From Kineosporia corallincola (lineage in GTDB: Bacteria > Actinomycetota > Actinomycetes > Actinomycetales > Kineosporiaceae), in NCBI RefSeq assembly GCF_018499875.1, contig NZ_JAHBAY010000003.1, positions 248,001 through 312,000 of the forward strand: 64,000 nt of DNA. Direction: 5' to 3'. Made by a program: the position numbers and the translations under genes. This document shows, piece by piece, positions 1-13,493 of the stretch. Each line of letters opens with the position of its first letter. The first letter of the stretch is position 1. Below the pieces are notes generated by a model. The model was not told where the DNA came from, made no database searches, and saw only the letters and a program-made list of their open reading frames with translations.

Positions 1-586
1 AGCGGATGGTCTCGATCAGGTCGGCCGCGGAACGTTCCTCCACCGAGGCGTTACCGTTCGGGGCCACCCGGGCCAGGGCCCGCACGGTGTCGGCGATCTG
101 GCTGATCATGCTGCCCCAGAACTCGGTGGCGTCGAGCACCGAGGCCTGTTTGCTGTCGATCTGCTCGCGCACCGTGGCCATCTGCCCGAGCCGCGCGGCG
201 AATTCGGCGAACACCGGGTCGAGCTCCGGGGGCGCACTGTCGGCCAGTGATCCGGCGTCGGCCTGGATCGTGGCGAGGGCCTGGTCGGTGCGTGCCCGCT
301 GGGCGTCGAGCCGGGTCTTGTTCTCGGACGAGTCGTCCGCCAGGTAGGCCGCGCTGAGCAGGAGCTCGCGCCGGGCCTCCGGGATGAACGACTGGGACGA
401 CCCGAGACTGTCTTTCACGACGCTGTTGGCGCCGCGCAGGTCCCAGGCGTTGAAGGCCAGGATTCCGGCAAGGGTTACACCGATCACCAGCAGCGACAGG
501 CTGGGGACCCAGCCGATCATCAGAATGCGGGATCGGATCGACCGGCCACCCAGTCGCTTTCGGGGACCGCTGGCCTTCGGAGCCAT
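1..586 (-). CDS. Nitrate/nitrite-sensing (NIT) domain receptor, N-terminal part
   Basis: The first 195 codons of a membrane receptor run off the left edge. It starts with ATG at 586 (MAPKASGPRKR), has a basic N-terminus and one membrane segment at about residues 20-47 (ILMIGW...GILAFNAW). The extracytoplasmic region that follows is helical, with the RRELLLSAAYLADDSSENK and DAQRARTDQALATI patterns I associate with NIT sensing domains. In actinomycetes such domains usually sit on sensor histidine kinases or chemoreceptors, but the output domain lies outside the window, so the class is open. It is separated from pyrF by 463 bp and has its own upstream region. Membrane topology is seen directly; the ligand class is inferred from family resemblance. 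Confidence 0.6.
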   Translation of the reverse strand, partial: MAPKASGPRKRLGGRSIRSRILMIGWVPSLSLLVIGVTLAGILAFNAWDLRGANSVVKDSLGSSQSFIPEARRELLLSAAYLADDSSENKTRLDAQRARTDQALATIQADAGSLADSAPPELDPVFAEFAARLGQMATVREQIDSKQASVLDATEFWGSMISQIADTVRALARVAPNGNASVEERSAADLIETIR

Positions 587-809
587 CGAGACGGCATTCC
601 TTCCCGAACCCCGGGACCCGAAGGCTACGGGCCACACCCCCCGCCGGCGGGCGGGTGACGATGACAAGCGGCGCCGGGCAAAACGATCACCCAGCGTGCA
701 TCTTCGCTCGCTTGACGTCGGGCAGTGACGGTTTCCTGGAGGTCCGGGGCCGCTTGAACGTTTCCGGAGCTAATGACAGTGCGGGATCACAGAGGCACTC
801 CCGTTGCGC

Positions 810-833
810 CACATCCGATTTGGCACGGATGTG
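810..833. repeat. 8-bp inverted repeat upstream of the NIT receptor
   Basis: CACATCCG (810-817) and CGGATGTG (826-833) are perfect complements separated by 8 bases. The repeat is 224 bp upstream of the receptor start, in non-coding sequence. It could be a regulator-binding site or a small hairpin; nothing identifies the binder. Confidence 0.35.
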
Positions 834-964
834 ACACTCAGGGGTGCAAGGTAAGCACTGATCGCTTATGGGAGTCAAGTGACGATAACCATGGGTGAAA
901 ACACCAATACTCACCTGATGCCCCGGCCTATTTCAGACATGTGTCAATCATCGGCCGGGCCCAC

Positions 965-1003
965 GAAAAAGCCCGGCCGCCGGAAGAAATCCGGCGACCG
1001 GGC
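965..1003 (-). terminator. Rho-independent terminator of the pyr operon
   Basis: On the minus strand a GC-rich stem (arms 990-1003 and 971-984, one unpaired position, loop of five) is followed by five Ts. It begins 46 bp after the pyrF stop, so it closes the pyrR-B-C-carAB-pyrF transcript. Confidence 0.85.
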
Positions 1004-1049
1004 GTTTCCGCGCGATCACGCTACGAGCGCTGCCAGAAATGGCACGAGC

Positions 1050-1900
1050 TCACGATCCGAGAGCGGAGCTCACCGCCTCCAGGGTGCGCGAGGCAGCCTC
1101 ACGCAGACCCGCGACGGTGGGCCCGGCCCCCAGCACCTCACGCGAGGAGTTCGGGAGCACCTGCCCGAGCGCCGGACCGAAGACCGCCTTCAGGTCGTCG
1201 GCCGTCGCCCCCTGGGCACCGATGCCGGGCGCCAGGATCGGGCCGTTCAGGGCCGAGAGGTCGTGCTCACGGCCGACCCCGGTCACGGTCGCGCCGACCA
1301 CCACGCCGACCGAGCCGAGCGGCTGCGCCCCGGCGTTCTCGGCCGCCACCGCGTCGATCACGGTCTGCGCCACGGTGCGCCCGTCGCCGTTCACCGCGTG
1401 CTGCACCTGCCCGCCCTCCGGGTTGGAGGTCAGGGCCAGCACGAACACGCCCCGGCCGGTCCGCGCCGCCAGGTCGAGAAGCGGCCGCAGCGAACCGAAT
1501 CCGAGGAACGGCGAGACGGTCACCGCGTCACCGGCGAGCGGGGACGCGGCGCCCGCGAAGGCGTCCGCGTAGGCGGCCATGGTCGAGCCGATGTCGCCGC
1601 GCTTGGCGTCGACGATGCTCAGCGCACCGCCCTCGCGGATGCCGGCGACGGCCTTCTCCAGCACCGCCACCCCGGCCGAGCCGAACCGCTCGAAGAACGC
1701 GGCCTGCGGCTTGATCACCGCGACCTGTCCGGCCAGGGCCTCCACCGTGGTCAGCGTGAAGCGCTCGAGCCCGGCGACGTCGTCGTCCAGGCCCCACTTC
1801 GCCAGCAGAGCCGGGTGCGGGTCGATGCCGACGCAGAGCGGCCCGCGCGCGCTCGTCGTCGTCCTCAGGCGGTTGCCGAAAGACTCGGCGGACAGGGCGT

Positions 1901-1904
<4 letters not shown>
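1050..1904 (-). CDS. pyrF: Orotidine 5'-phosphate decarboxylase
   Basis: Makes UMP from OMP by decarboxylation, the last step of de novo UMP synthesis. The 284-residue protein carries the long-form (type 2) OMP decarboxylase signature: VGIDPHP near the N-terminus, [10 protein letters not shown], and the catalytic motif [15 protein letters not shown] (Lys and Asp of the active-site network). Length fits the actinobacterial type 2 family. The GTG start overlaps the carB stop by four bases (GTGA), so translation is probably coupled. It is the last gene of the pyr operon and is followed by a strong terminator. Confidence 0.96.
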
Positions 1905-5225
<3,321 letters not shown>

Positions 5226-5242
<17 letters not shown>

Positions 5243-6362
5243 CGGCGCTGTGCTCCCCCATCAGATCGGCGAAGCGGTCGAACAGGTAGCCGGCGTCGTG
5301 CGGTCCGGCTGCCGCCTCGGGGTGGTACTGCACCGAGAATGCAGGCCCGTCAACAAGATTGAGACCCTCGACGACGTCGTCGTTGAGGCAGACATGGCTC
5401 ACCGCGGCCTGGCCGAACGGTGTGGCGAACGTGCCCTCGCGGGGCGCGTCCACGGCGAAGCCGTGGTTGTGGGCGGTCACCTCGACCTTGCCGGTGGTGC
5501 GGTCCATCACCGGCTGGTTGATGCCGCGGTGGCCGTAACCCAGCTTGTAGGTGCCCAGGTCGAGGGCCTCGCCGAAGAGCTGGTTGCCGAAGCAGATGCC
5601 GAAGAACGGGATCCGCCGCTCCAGCACCTCCTTCAGCAGCTCGATCTGCGGCAGCGCGGTGGCCGGGTCGCCCGGGCCGTTCGAGAAGAACACCCCGTCC
5701 GGGTTCGTGGCCAGCACGTCGTCCAGGCTCGCCAGGGCGGGCAGGACGTGCGTCTCGATACCGCGCTGGGCCATCCGCTGCGGCGTCATCGCCTTGATGC
5801 CCAGGTCGAGGGCGGCCACGGTGAACCGCTTCGCGCCCAGGGCGGGCATCACGTAGGCCTCGGCGGTGCTGACCTCGCCGGCCAGCGCCGCCCCGCTCAT
5901 CTCCGGGGCCTGGCGCACCTGCTCCAGCAGCTCGGCGTCGGTCGCCAGGGCGTCGCCGGAGAAGATCCCGACCCGCATCGCGCCGCGCTCCCGCAGGTGA
6001 CGCGTGATCGAGCGGGTGTCGACGTGCGAGATGCCGACGACTCCCTGCTCGGCCAGCTCGTCGGGCAGTTCCCGCTTCGCGCGCCAGTTCGAGGCGCGGC
6101 GGGCGGGGTCACGCACCACGTAGCCGGCCACCCAGATCTTCGAGGACTCCATGTCCTCGTCGTTCACGCCGGTGTTGCCGACGTGCGGGGCGGTCATCAC
6201 CACCACCTGACGGTGGTACGACGGGTCGGTCAGGGTCTCCTGGTACCCGGTCATGCCGGTCGAGAACACCGCCTCGCCGACGGTGCGGCCGACGGCCCCG
6301 TAGGCGCGACCGCGCCAGGTAGTGCCGTCCTCGAGGACGAGGACCGCGGGGTCGTGAGTCAC
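5226..6362 (-). CDS. carA: Carbamoyl-phosphate synthase small subunit (glutaminase)
   Basis: Class I glutamine amidotransferase subunit that feeds ammonia to CarB. The 378-residue protein has the N-terminal small-subunit domain ([30 protein letters not shown]) and a C-terminal glutaminase domain with the nucleophile in GICFGNQL and the His/Glu pair in [12 protein letters not shown] start it at GTG 6362, which overlaps the pyrC stop as GTGA, the same junction type used across this operon; the reading frame is open further upstream, but that part is unlike the family. Confidence 0.95.
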
Positions 6363-7668
6363 AGGGGCACCTCCACAAGAGCTTCGTTGAGGACGCCGTC
6401 CAGCACGGTCGCGCGTCCCGCGTACATGGTCGCCACGACGCGACCGTGCATCGTCCGGCCCCGGACCGGCGAGTTCCGGCCCATCGTGGCCTGGACGGCA
6501 GGATCGCACTCCCACCTGGCCGACGGGTCCACCAGGGTCAGATGGGCAGGTTCCCCGGCCCCGATCGGCCTACCCTGCGAGGCCAGGCGGCCGATCCGGG
6601 CGGGGGCCACCGACATCCGGTCCGCCACCTGCTCCCAGGTCAGCAGGCCGGTGTCGACCATCGCCTCCTGCACCACGCTCAGGGCGGTCTCCAGGCCGGT
6701 CATGCCCATCGACGCGACGCCCCACTCGCAGTCCTTGGCCTCCACCGGGTGCGGGGCGTGGTCGGTGGCCACGATGTCGATCGTGCCGTCGGCCAGGGCC
6801 TCGCGCACGGCCTGCACGTCGGCCGCGGTGCGCAGCGGCGGGTTCACCTTGTAGACCGGGTCGTAGCTGCGCACCAGCTCGTCGGTCAGCAGCAGGTGGT
6901 GCGGCGTGACCTCGGCGGTGACGTCGATGCCGCGGCCCTTGGCCCAGCGCAGGATCTCGACCGACCCGGCGGTGGACACGTGGCACACGTGCAGGCGGGA
7001 GCCGACGTGCCCGGCCAGCAGCACGTCACGGGCTATGATCGCCTCCTCGGCCACGGCCGGCCAGCCGGCCAGACCGAGTTCCGCGGACACCTCGCCCTCG
7101 TGCATCTGCGCGCCCTCGGTCAGGCGCGGCTCCTGGGCGTGCTGGGCGACCACACCGCCGAAGGCCTTCACGTACTCCAGGGCACGGCGCATCAGCACCG
7201 GGTCCCACACGCAGTGCCCGTCGTCGGAGAACACCCGCACGCCGGCCGCCGAGTCGGCCATCGCGCCGAGCTCGGCCAGGCGCTCACCGGCCAGCCCGAC
7301 CGTGACGGCGCCCACCGGGCGCACGTCCACCCAGCCGTACTGCCGGCCCAGCCGCCAGACCTGCTCGACCACACCGGCGGTGTCGGCCACCGGGTCGGTG
7401 TTGGCCATCGCGTGCACGGCGGTCCAGCCACCCAGGGCGGCCGCACGGGTGCCGGTCTCGACCGTCTCCGCGTCCTCCCGCCCGGGCTCGCGCAGATGGG
7501 TGTGCAGGTCGACGAGGCCGGGCAGGGCGACCAGCCCGTCGGCGTCGATCACCGTGGCACCGGCGGCGGACGGCGACCCGGTCCCGGTCACCACGCCGTC
7601 TTCGACCAGGATGTCGGTCGCCGCTCCGCCGAGTGGGCGGGCGCCCTTGATCAGGTACTTCGCGCTCA

Positions 7669-7669
<1 letters not shown>
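6359..7669 (-). CDS. pyrC: Dihydroorotase, class I
   Basis: Zinc amidohydrolase that cyclises carbamoyl aspartate to dihydroorotate. Visible motifs are the metal-binding [10 protein letters not shown] near residue 60, the substrate loop [15 protein letters not shown], and the metal aspartate in ATDHAPH; length (436) is typical for the class I type. ATG at 7669 shares one base with the pyrB stop (TGATG) and has GGAAAGGG about 6 bases upstream. A GTG one codon earlier (7672) is the alternative start. Translation is probably coupled to pyrB and carA. Confidence 0.95.
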
Positions 7670-9268
<1,599 letters not shown>

Positions 9269-9423
9269 ATCGTTAAAGGACTGGCCACCGACGGCGCCCA
9301 GAGGCGCGTTTCGGCTCCTGGAGGCTATCAGCCGGTGACCGGGCGTGTAGCTCGGGGGCTCTACGCCTACGCCGAGTGGCGAATTCCCGCGAAAACTTTG
9401 CCAATGTGACTTGACGGAGTCAG

Positions 9424-9436
9424 TGACTCTCCGTGA
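9424..9436. promoter_or_regulatory. Candidate BldD operator in the bldD-pyrR divergent region
   Basis: TGACTCTCCGTGA matches 8 of 9 defined positions of the BldD consensus as I recall it (TNACNCWGNGTNA); only the central G is C. It overlaps a second inverted repeat, GAGTCA-G-TGACTC (9417-9429), and starts 8 bases after a TTGACG box (9411-9416). It ends 11 bases before the bldD ATG, a position suited to autorepression, which is known for BldD in Streptomyces. Confidence 0.6.
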
Positions 9437-9447
9437 CTATCATCGGC

Positions 9448-9945
9448 ATGGCATCTGATTACGCCAGGGCGCTCGGCGCCCGCCTGCGTGGGATCCGCAC
9501 TCAGCAGGGGCTGTCCCTTCATGGGGTGGAAGAGAAGTCCGAAGGTCGCTGGAAGGCCGTCGTGGTCGGCTCGTACGAGCGGGGCGACCGAGCGGTGACG
9601 GTTCAGCGGCTCGCCGAGCTCGCCGATTTCTACGGCGTGCCGGTGCAGGCGCTGCTGCCTGACGCCGCTCCGACGGGGAGCAGCGAGCCCCCGCCGAAGC
9701 TGGTGCTCGACCTCGAGCGGCTCCAGTCCGTCCCGGCGGAGAAGGCGGGCCCGCTGGCCCGTTACGCGGCAACGATCCAGGGTCAGCGCGGTGACTACAA
9801 CGGCAAGGTCCTCTCGATCCGGACCGATGACCTGCGCACTCTCGCGGTGATCTACGACGTGCCGCCGGCTGTTCTGGCCGAGCAGCTCATCACGTGGGGC
9901 GTTCTCAACGCGGACGCCCGTCGCGCGGTGGCTTCGGAGGACTGA
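9448..9945 (+). CDS. bldD: BldD-family developmental regulator, c-di-GMP responsive
   Basis: Close homologue of Streptomyces BldD, the c-di-GMP-dependent master repressor of development. Residues 1-75 form the helix-turn-helix DNA-binding domain (LGARLRGIRTQQGLSLHGVEEKS, then WKAVVVGSYERGDRAVTVQRL); a short linker leads to the C-terminal c-di-GMP domain. The c-di-GMP signature RGD-X8-RQDD is present as R114-G-D and R125-T-D-D, with only the Q changed. The ATG at 9448 is chosen because family members start MSSEY/MASDY; no Shine-Dalgarno precedes it, so a leaderless or near-leaderless mRNA is possible. It is divergent from pyrR and convergent with nusB. Confidence 0.95.
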   Translation: MASDYARALGARLRGIRTQQGLSLHGVEEKSEGRWKAVVVGSYERGDRAVTVQRLAELADFYGVPVQALLPDAAPTGSSEPPPKLVLDLERLQSVPAEKAGPLARYAATIQGQRGDYNGKVLSIRTDDLRTLAVIYDVPPAVLAEQLITWGVLNADARRAVASED

Positions 9946-9953
9946 TCCCCCCA

Positions 9954-10014
9954 GGACTCCGTCCGGAGGGGGCGGAGTCCGTCCGCAGAGGACGCCGGGG
10001 CGGCCGGCGTCCTC
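9954..10014 (+). terminator. Double hairpin terminator after bldD
   Basis: Two hairpins follow the bldD stop: GGACTCCG (9954-9961) with CGGAGTCC (9973-9980), and a perfect 11-bp stem at 9988-9998/10004-10014 with a 5-base loop. Neither has a T tract, which is common for actinobacterial terminators. Confidence 0.65.
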
Positions 10015-10020
10015 GATCTA

Positions 10021-10060
10021 CCTGATCCACCCTGATCGACCCTGATCCACCCTGGTCCCA
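10021..10060. repeat. Four 10-bp tandem repeats (CCTGATCCAC)
   Basis: Units at 10021, 10031, 10041 and 10051 read CCTGATCCAC, CCTGATCGAC, CCTGATCCAC and CCTGGTCCCA. The exact 10-bp period puts equivalent faces on one side of the helix. Non-coding; function unknown. Confidence 0.7.
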
Positions 10061-10103
10061 CACGCACCACCAGCAGGTCAGCACGACAGATCCGGCGCCA
10101 TCA

Positions 10104-10175
10104 GTGATGTGGCGGTGCGAGCAGCCCCCGCGGGATCGGCCGAACCCGCAGGAGCGGCTGGCACCACCACATCAC
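10104..10175. repeat. Large imperfect inverted repeat
   Basis: The outer arms 10104-10118 and 10161-10175 pair at 14 of 15 positions (GTGATGTGG.GGTGC). Inside, AGCC/GGCT and GCGGG/CCCGC segments extend the structure toward a near-palindromic centre at 10140. It could act as a further terminator or fold as a small RNA. Confidence 0.55.
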
Positions 10176-10220
10176 GTCGCCCGGCCACATCGCATCGCCC
10201 GGCCACATCACATCGCCCGG
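10167..10220. repeat. Three 18-bp tandem repeats
   Basis: Units at 10167, 10185 and 10203 fit CCACATCRCRTCGCCCGG. Differences are limited to two purine transitions, consistent with recent slippage. They partly overlap the right arm of the large hairpin. Confidence 0.75.
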
Positions 10221-10470
10221 CACGGTCAGGCCGGCGCCCGGACGCGGCAGGCCCGCCCGCCCCGGTAGGCACCGGTTCGGGCGCCTACCTGACTCCGGCG
10301 CGGCCCCTGGTTGCCTGGACGGTCCCGCGACGTCCCCGTGCGCCCAGAACCGGCTGAGCGGCCCGCACGGCCGCCGTCCCGGTGCACGCCGCCCTCATCC
10401 GGCCGCGCTGCCCACGGGGCCGTTCCGGCGATCTCCGGCAGGCCGGCGCCTTCCCCGGGTTCTCCCCAGC

Positions 10471-10520
10471 AAAATGGTGGACGGCGATGACCGCGCGCGG
10501 TCATCGCCGTCCACCATTTT
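10471..10520. terminator. Perfect 50-bp palindrome, bidirectional terminator
   Basis: Twenty-five bases starting AAAATGGTGGACGGCGATGA are followed directly by their exact reverse complement, with no spacer. Each strand ends in TTTT after the stem, so it can stop transcripts from both bldD and nusB; it lies 27 bp after the nusB stop. The length and perfection are unusual for a terminator. Confidence 0.8.
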
Positions 10521-10547
10521 GGACTTCTTCACTGCGGCGAGGGGCCC

Positions 10548-10958
10548 CTACGAGGAGGCCTTCACCTCGAGCAGGCGGGCCAGCAGGCCGTTCACGAAGT
10601 TCGGCGAGTCGTCGGTGGACAGCGTGCGGGCCAGCTCCACCGCCTCGTCGATGGCGACGGCGTCGGGAACGTCGTCGTTGTACAGCAACTCCCACGTGCC
10701 CAGGCGCAGCACCGCCCGGTCGACGGCGGGCATCCGCTCGACGGTCCAGCCGTGCGAGTAGGTGGACAGCAGCTCGTCGATGCGCCCGGTCTTCGCGGTG
10801 ACGCCCTCGACCAGTTCCACCGTGTAGGCGGGGAGCACCCGGTTGGGGTCCTTCTCGTCCTTCCGGCCGGCCAGGATCGTCAGCGGGTCGACCCCGCGGA
10901 CGTCGGCCTCGAACAGGATGTCGAGGGCCCGCTTACGGGCTTTGCTCCGTGCACCCAT
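10548..10958 (-). CDS. nusB: Transcription antitermination factor NusB
   Basis: Small all-helical RNA-binding protein of the rRNA antitermination complex (partners NusE/S10, boxA RNA). The 136 residues begin with the arginine-rich helix GARSKARKRALDILFEADVRG and contain the family segments VERMPAVDRAVLRLGTWELL and AIDEAVELARTLSTDDSPNFVNGLL. It follows efp with a 9-bp gap, the usual actinobacterial efp-nusB pair, and ends near the palindrome terminator. Confidence 0.95.
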   Translation of the reverse strand: MGARSKARKRALDILFEADVRGVDPLTILAGRKDEKDPNRVLPAYTVELVEGVTAKTGRIDELLSTYSHGWTVERMPAVDRAVLRLGTWELLYNDDVPDAVAIDEAVELARTLSTDDSPNFVNGLLARLLEVKASS

Positions 10959-10967
10959 TCCGCGGGC

Positions 10968-11528
10968 TCAGTTGACCCGGCCGAGGTAGTCACCCGTGCG
11001 GGTGTCGACCTTGACCTTGGTGTTGTTCTCGATGAACAGCGGGACCTGGATCTCGTGACCGGTCTCCAGGGTGGCGGGCTTGTTGCCGCCGGTGGAGCGG
11101 TCGCCCTGGAGGCCGGGCTCGGTGTAGGTGATCTCCAGGACCACCGAGGTCGGCAGCTCGATGTAGAGCGGCGTGCCGTCGTGCGTGGCCACCACGGCGT
11201 CCTGGTTCTCCAGCATGAAGTTGGCGGCGTCACCGACCACGGCGGGGGTGATGGTGAGCTGCTCGTAGGTCTCGCTGTCCATGAAGACGAAGTCTTCGCC
11301 GTCCTTGTACAGGTACTGCATGTCCCGCTTGTCGACGTTCGCGGTGTCGACCTTGGTGCCCGCGTTGAACGTCTTGTCGACGACCTTGCCGGACAGCACG
11401 TGCTTCAGCTTGGTGCGCACGAAGGCGGGGCCCTTGCCGGGCTTCACGTGCTGGAACTCGACGACGGACCAGAGCTGCCCGTCGAGGTTGAGCACCAGGC
11501 CGTTCTTCAGGTCGTTGGTCGATGCCAC
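10968..11528 (-). CDS. efp: Translation elongation factor P
   Basis: Rescues ribosomes stalled on polyproline. The 186 residues show the three-domain EF-P layout: KOW-like domain with the loop [10 protein letters not shown] (Lys32, Pro34), then two OB domains ending [13 protein letters not shown]. The PGKGP loop is that of the actinobacterial subfamily, reported to work without modification of the tip lysine; no modification gene is seen nearby. The GTG start at 11528 ([10 protein letters not shown]) matches family N-termini; the Shine-Dalgarno is weak. It may serve the several Pro-rich proteins encoded nearby, such as the PilT extension (inference). Confidence 0.96.
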   Translation of the reverse strand: MASTNDLKNGLVLNLDGQLWSVVEFQHVKPGKGPAFVRTKLKHVLSGKVVDKTFNAGTKVDTANVDKRDMQYLYKDGEDFVFMDSETYEQLTITPAVVGDAANFMLENQDAVVATHDGTPLYIELPTSVVLEITYTEPGLQGDRSTGGNKPATLETGHEIQVPLFIENNTKVKVDTRTGDYLGRVN

Positions 11529-11625
11529 GTGTGGTTCTCTCTCGTCTGCATGCGGACGCGCGGGCTGATGGTGGGGCCCGCGCGATGGTCTAGGGGGTTC
11601 ACCTGAGTCTAGCTGCTGCGTGAGG

Positions 11626-12066
11626 TCAGCTTCGCGCGGCGACGGCCCGCAGGGCCAGCAGGTAGCCCTCCCGGCCGAAGCCGGCGATGGTGCCGGTGGC
11701 GACGCCGCTGACCACGCTGGTGTGCCGGAACACCTCACGGGTGGCCGGATTGGACAGATGCACCTCGATCAGCACCAGCCCGGCCTTGGTGACCATCGCG
11801 CAGGCGTCGCGGACGGCGTACGAGTAGTGCGTGAAGGCAGCCGGGTTGAGGACGACGTGAGACCCGGCGTCCACGGCGCCGTGCACCCACCCGATCATCT
11901 CCGACTCGTCGTCGGTCTGCCGGACCTCGACCTCCAGCCCGAGCTCGGCCCCCTGCTCCTCGCAGGCCTTCGCCAGGTCGGCGAGGGTGTCGTGGCCGTA
12001 GACGTCGGGCTCCCGGACGCCGAGGCGGCCGAGGTTGGGACCGTTGAGGACGAGGACGGTGGTCAT
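11626..12066 (-). CDS. aroQ: 3-dehydroquinate dehydratase, type II
   Basis: Converts 3-dehydroquinate to 3-dehydroshikimate. The 146-residue length and the motifs [18 protein letters not shown] (catalytic Tyr), [15 protein letters not shown] and IEVHLSNP (active-site His) identify the dodecameric type II enzyme. The usual NLN is GRL here, a minor variation. In related genomes aroQ directly follows aroB; here two Uma2-like genes separate them. Confidence 0.95.
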   Translation of the reverse strand: MTTVLVLNGPNLGRLGVREPDVYGHDTLADLAKACEEQGAELGLEVEVRQTDDESEMIGWVHGAVDAGSHVVLNPAAFTHYSYAVRDACAMVTKAGLVLIEVHLSNPATREVFRHTSVVSGVATGTIAGFGREGYLLALRAVAARS

Positions 12067-12103
12067 ACGGGTGAGGCTACCGAGTGGCGCTGGGGCGTCG
12101 CGG

Positions 12104-12676
12104 TCATTCCTCGTCGTCCAGGGGGAATAGGCCGGTGTCGATGACGATCGGGAACGGCTGCTCGACGGTGAGGGATTCCCCGTAGGGAACCCGCACCGCC
12201 CGGGTGTACTCGTCGCCGCTCGGCTCGCTGAACAAGGTGACCGAGGGATCGTCTTCGTCCACGGGATCGATCAGGAGGTATTGCGCCACCCCGCCCTTGG
12301 CATAGGCGTGGTACTTGACCACCCGGTCATTGCGGACATTACTGGGCGAGGTGATTTCGGCGACGAGCAGCGTGTCTTCCGAGGAAATGTCCCCGGGCGG
12401 CAGTCCTCGCGCCACCACCATGAAATCCGGAACGAAAATGGCAGGCTGGGCCGCCACCCACATTCCTTTGGTCTGATGGACGCGATAACTCCGGTTCGAA
12501 GCTTCGACGAGTATTCGATTCAGCTCGTCCACGGTGCTGGAATGCTGTGGAGCAGCCGGCGGGCTCATCAGAACACCTTCCGGGGTCACCTGGGCAACCA
12601 GAAAGTTTTCCGGGACGTCCAGTTCGTTCCACATCCGCAGGACCCTTGCCCTCTGATCGGCGATCGTCTCAACCAT
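12104..12676 (-). CDS. Uma2-family (DUF820) putative nuclease, copy A
   Basis: A 190-residue protein of the Uma2 family, which has a PD-(D/E)XK restriction-endonuclease-like fold and is greatly expanded in actinomycetes and cyanobacteria. Family features are the strand and acidic residue in [12 protein letters not shown], the VAEITSP strand, the [19 protein letters not shown] core with its lysine, and a C-terminal strand [16 protein letters not shown] 12676 has AGGAGG seven bases upstream. It is a clear paralogue of the next gene. Biological role unknown; nuclease activity is inferred from fold. Confidence 0.8.
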   Translation of the reverse strand: MVETIADQRARVLRMWNELDVPENFLVAQVTPEGVLMSPPAAPQHSSTVDELNRILVEASNRSYRVHQTKGMWVAAQPAIFVPDFMVVARGLPPGDISSEDTLLVAEITSPSNVRNDRVVKYHAYAKGGVAQYLLIDPVDEDDPSVTLFSEPSGDEYTRAVRVPYGESLTVEQPFPIVIDTGLFPLDDEE

Positions 12677-12775
12677 CTGGAGTCCTCCTCTGCCCTGCCC
12701 CGGAACGGTGCGACGACAAGCGTAGCCGTGCAGGTGCCGGTGGCCGGTGGAAAGCGCCATGATGGAATCCCCCTT

Positions 12776-13345
12776 TCAGCACTCGTCGGGAAAAGGAAAT
12801 GCGCCGGTGTCGATCAGCAGGGGAACCGGATCGAGCAGCGAGATCCGGCCGCCGAAAGGGACCCGTTCGGAATCCCGGTACCCGTCCCTCGCGGGATCGG
12901 TGAACAGGGTGCTGGTCGGGCCGCCCGGATCGTACGGGTCGATCAGGAGGTACTGCGGCACCCCGCCCCGCGCATAGGCCCGCCATTTCTTCGTGCGGTC
13001 GTTGGGCGCGGTCTCCGGCATGGTGATCTCGGCGACCACGTCGCACGCCCGCATCGGGGCGCCGGCACCCCTGCCCCGCAGGGCGGCCTGACGCAGCACG
13101 CACAGATCCGGGACGAAGAACCCCTCACCCGCCAGCACGGTTGCGAAACCGGTTTCAGCACAGCCGAATTCGTCACCCGGCTCTTCGGCGAAGCGCCTCG
13201 ACACCTCTGAACAGATCTGGTCGTGCAGCACGCCGGCCACCGGGAAGATGCGGATCTCCTCCCGGGTCATCCGCGCGACGGACCAGCCCTCCGGCACGTT
13301 CAGCTGCTCCCACGCGTGCACCACGTACGGCCACGTCATCGCCAC
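12776..13345 (-). CDS. Uma2-family (DUF820) putative nuclease, copy B
   Basis: A 189-residue paralogue of copy A: FFVPDLCVLRQ, DVVAEITMPE, KWRAYARGGVPQYLLIDP and LIDTGAFPFPDE align directly with it, while the first 80 residues differ more. The catalytic-fold positions (Asp, Glu, Lys) are kept, so neither copy looks dead. Start is GTG 13345 or ATG 13339; no strong ribosome binding site separates them. The pair sits between aroQ and the aroB terminator, with a 99-bp gap between copies, so it may be transcribed separately from the aro genes. Confidence 0.78.
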   Translation of the reverse strand: MAMTWPYVVHAWEQLNVPEGWSVARMTREEIRIFPVAGVLHDQICSEVSRRFAEEPGDEFGCAETGFATVLAGEGFFVPDLCVLRQAALRGRGAGAPMRACDVVAEITMPETAPNDRTKKWRAYARGGVPQYLLIDPYDPGGPTSTLFTDPARDGYRDSERVPFGGRISLLDPVPLLIDTGAFPFPDEC

Positions 13346-13443
13346 GGCGAACCCCCGTCTTCCGGTCGGCGAACATCACCCACCATACCGGATAATCACG
13401 AATAGCTCGCCATAAAACCAATCTCGCCGGGCGTCCCCAAAAC

Positions 13444-13479
13444 ACCGCCGCCCCCTGGCCGGAGCCAGGGGGCGGCGGT
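13444..13479 (-). terminator. Rho-independent terminator after aroB
   Basis: A perfect 16-bp GC-rich stem (13464-13479 with 13444-13459) and a 4-base loop is followed on the minus strand by GTTTTG. It starts 15 bp after the aroB stop and separates the aroC-K-B unit from the Uma2 genes. Confidence 0.9.
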
Positions 13480-13493
13480 CGCCAGGACGCGGG

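Larger units (their letters stand above)
587..1049. other. Intergenic region upstream of the NIT receptor and downstream of pyrF
   Basis: I see no convincing gene in these 463 bases. The right part (965-1003) is the pyrF terminator. The left part must hold the receptor promoter. A perfect 8-bp inverted repeat (CACATCCG/CGGATGTG) lies at 810-833 and could be an operator. On the minus strand a TTGACT box lies near 874-879, but I see no convincing -10 at normal spacing. Confidence 0.5.
9946..10547. other. Structured 600-bp gap between convergent bldD and nusB
   Basis: No open frame here looks like a gene. In order it holds two bldD terminator hairpins, four 10-bp direct repeats, a 72-nt imperfect hairpin overlapping three 18-bp direct repeats, a further GTAGGC/GCCTAC hairpin (10266-10289), and a perfect 50-bp palindrome close to the nusB stop. 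The coherent 18-bp repeats could be the remains of a coding region. Confidence 0.6.

Noticed and set aside
820-838. TGGCAC-containing stretch resembling a sigma-54 promoter
   Set aside because: The -12 element does not match (TGAC instead of TTGC), and actinobacteria generally lack sigma-54.
870-890. GTCA-AG-TGAC inverted repeat as a second BldD site
   Set aside because: Half-site spacing does not fit the BldD consensus, unlike the site before bldD.
10078-10357. Open frames on both strands across the 18-bp repeats
   Set aside because: Low-complexity translations without a good start or ribosome binding site; they overlap each other and strong hairpins.
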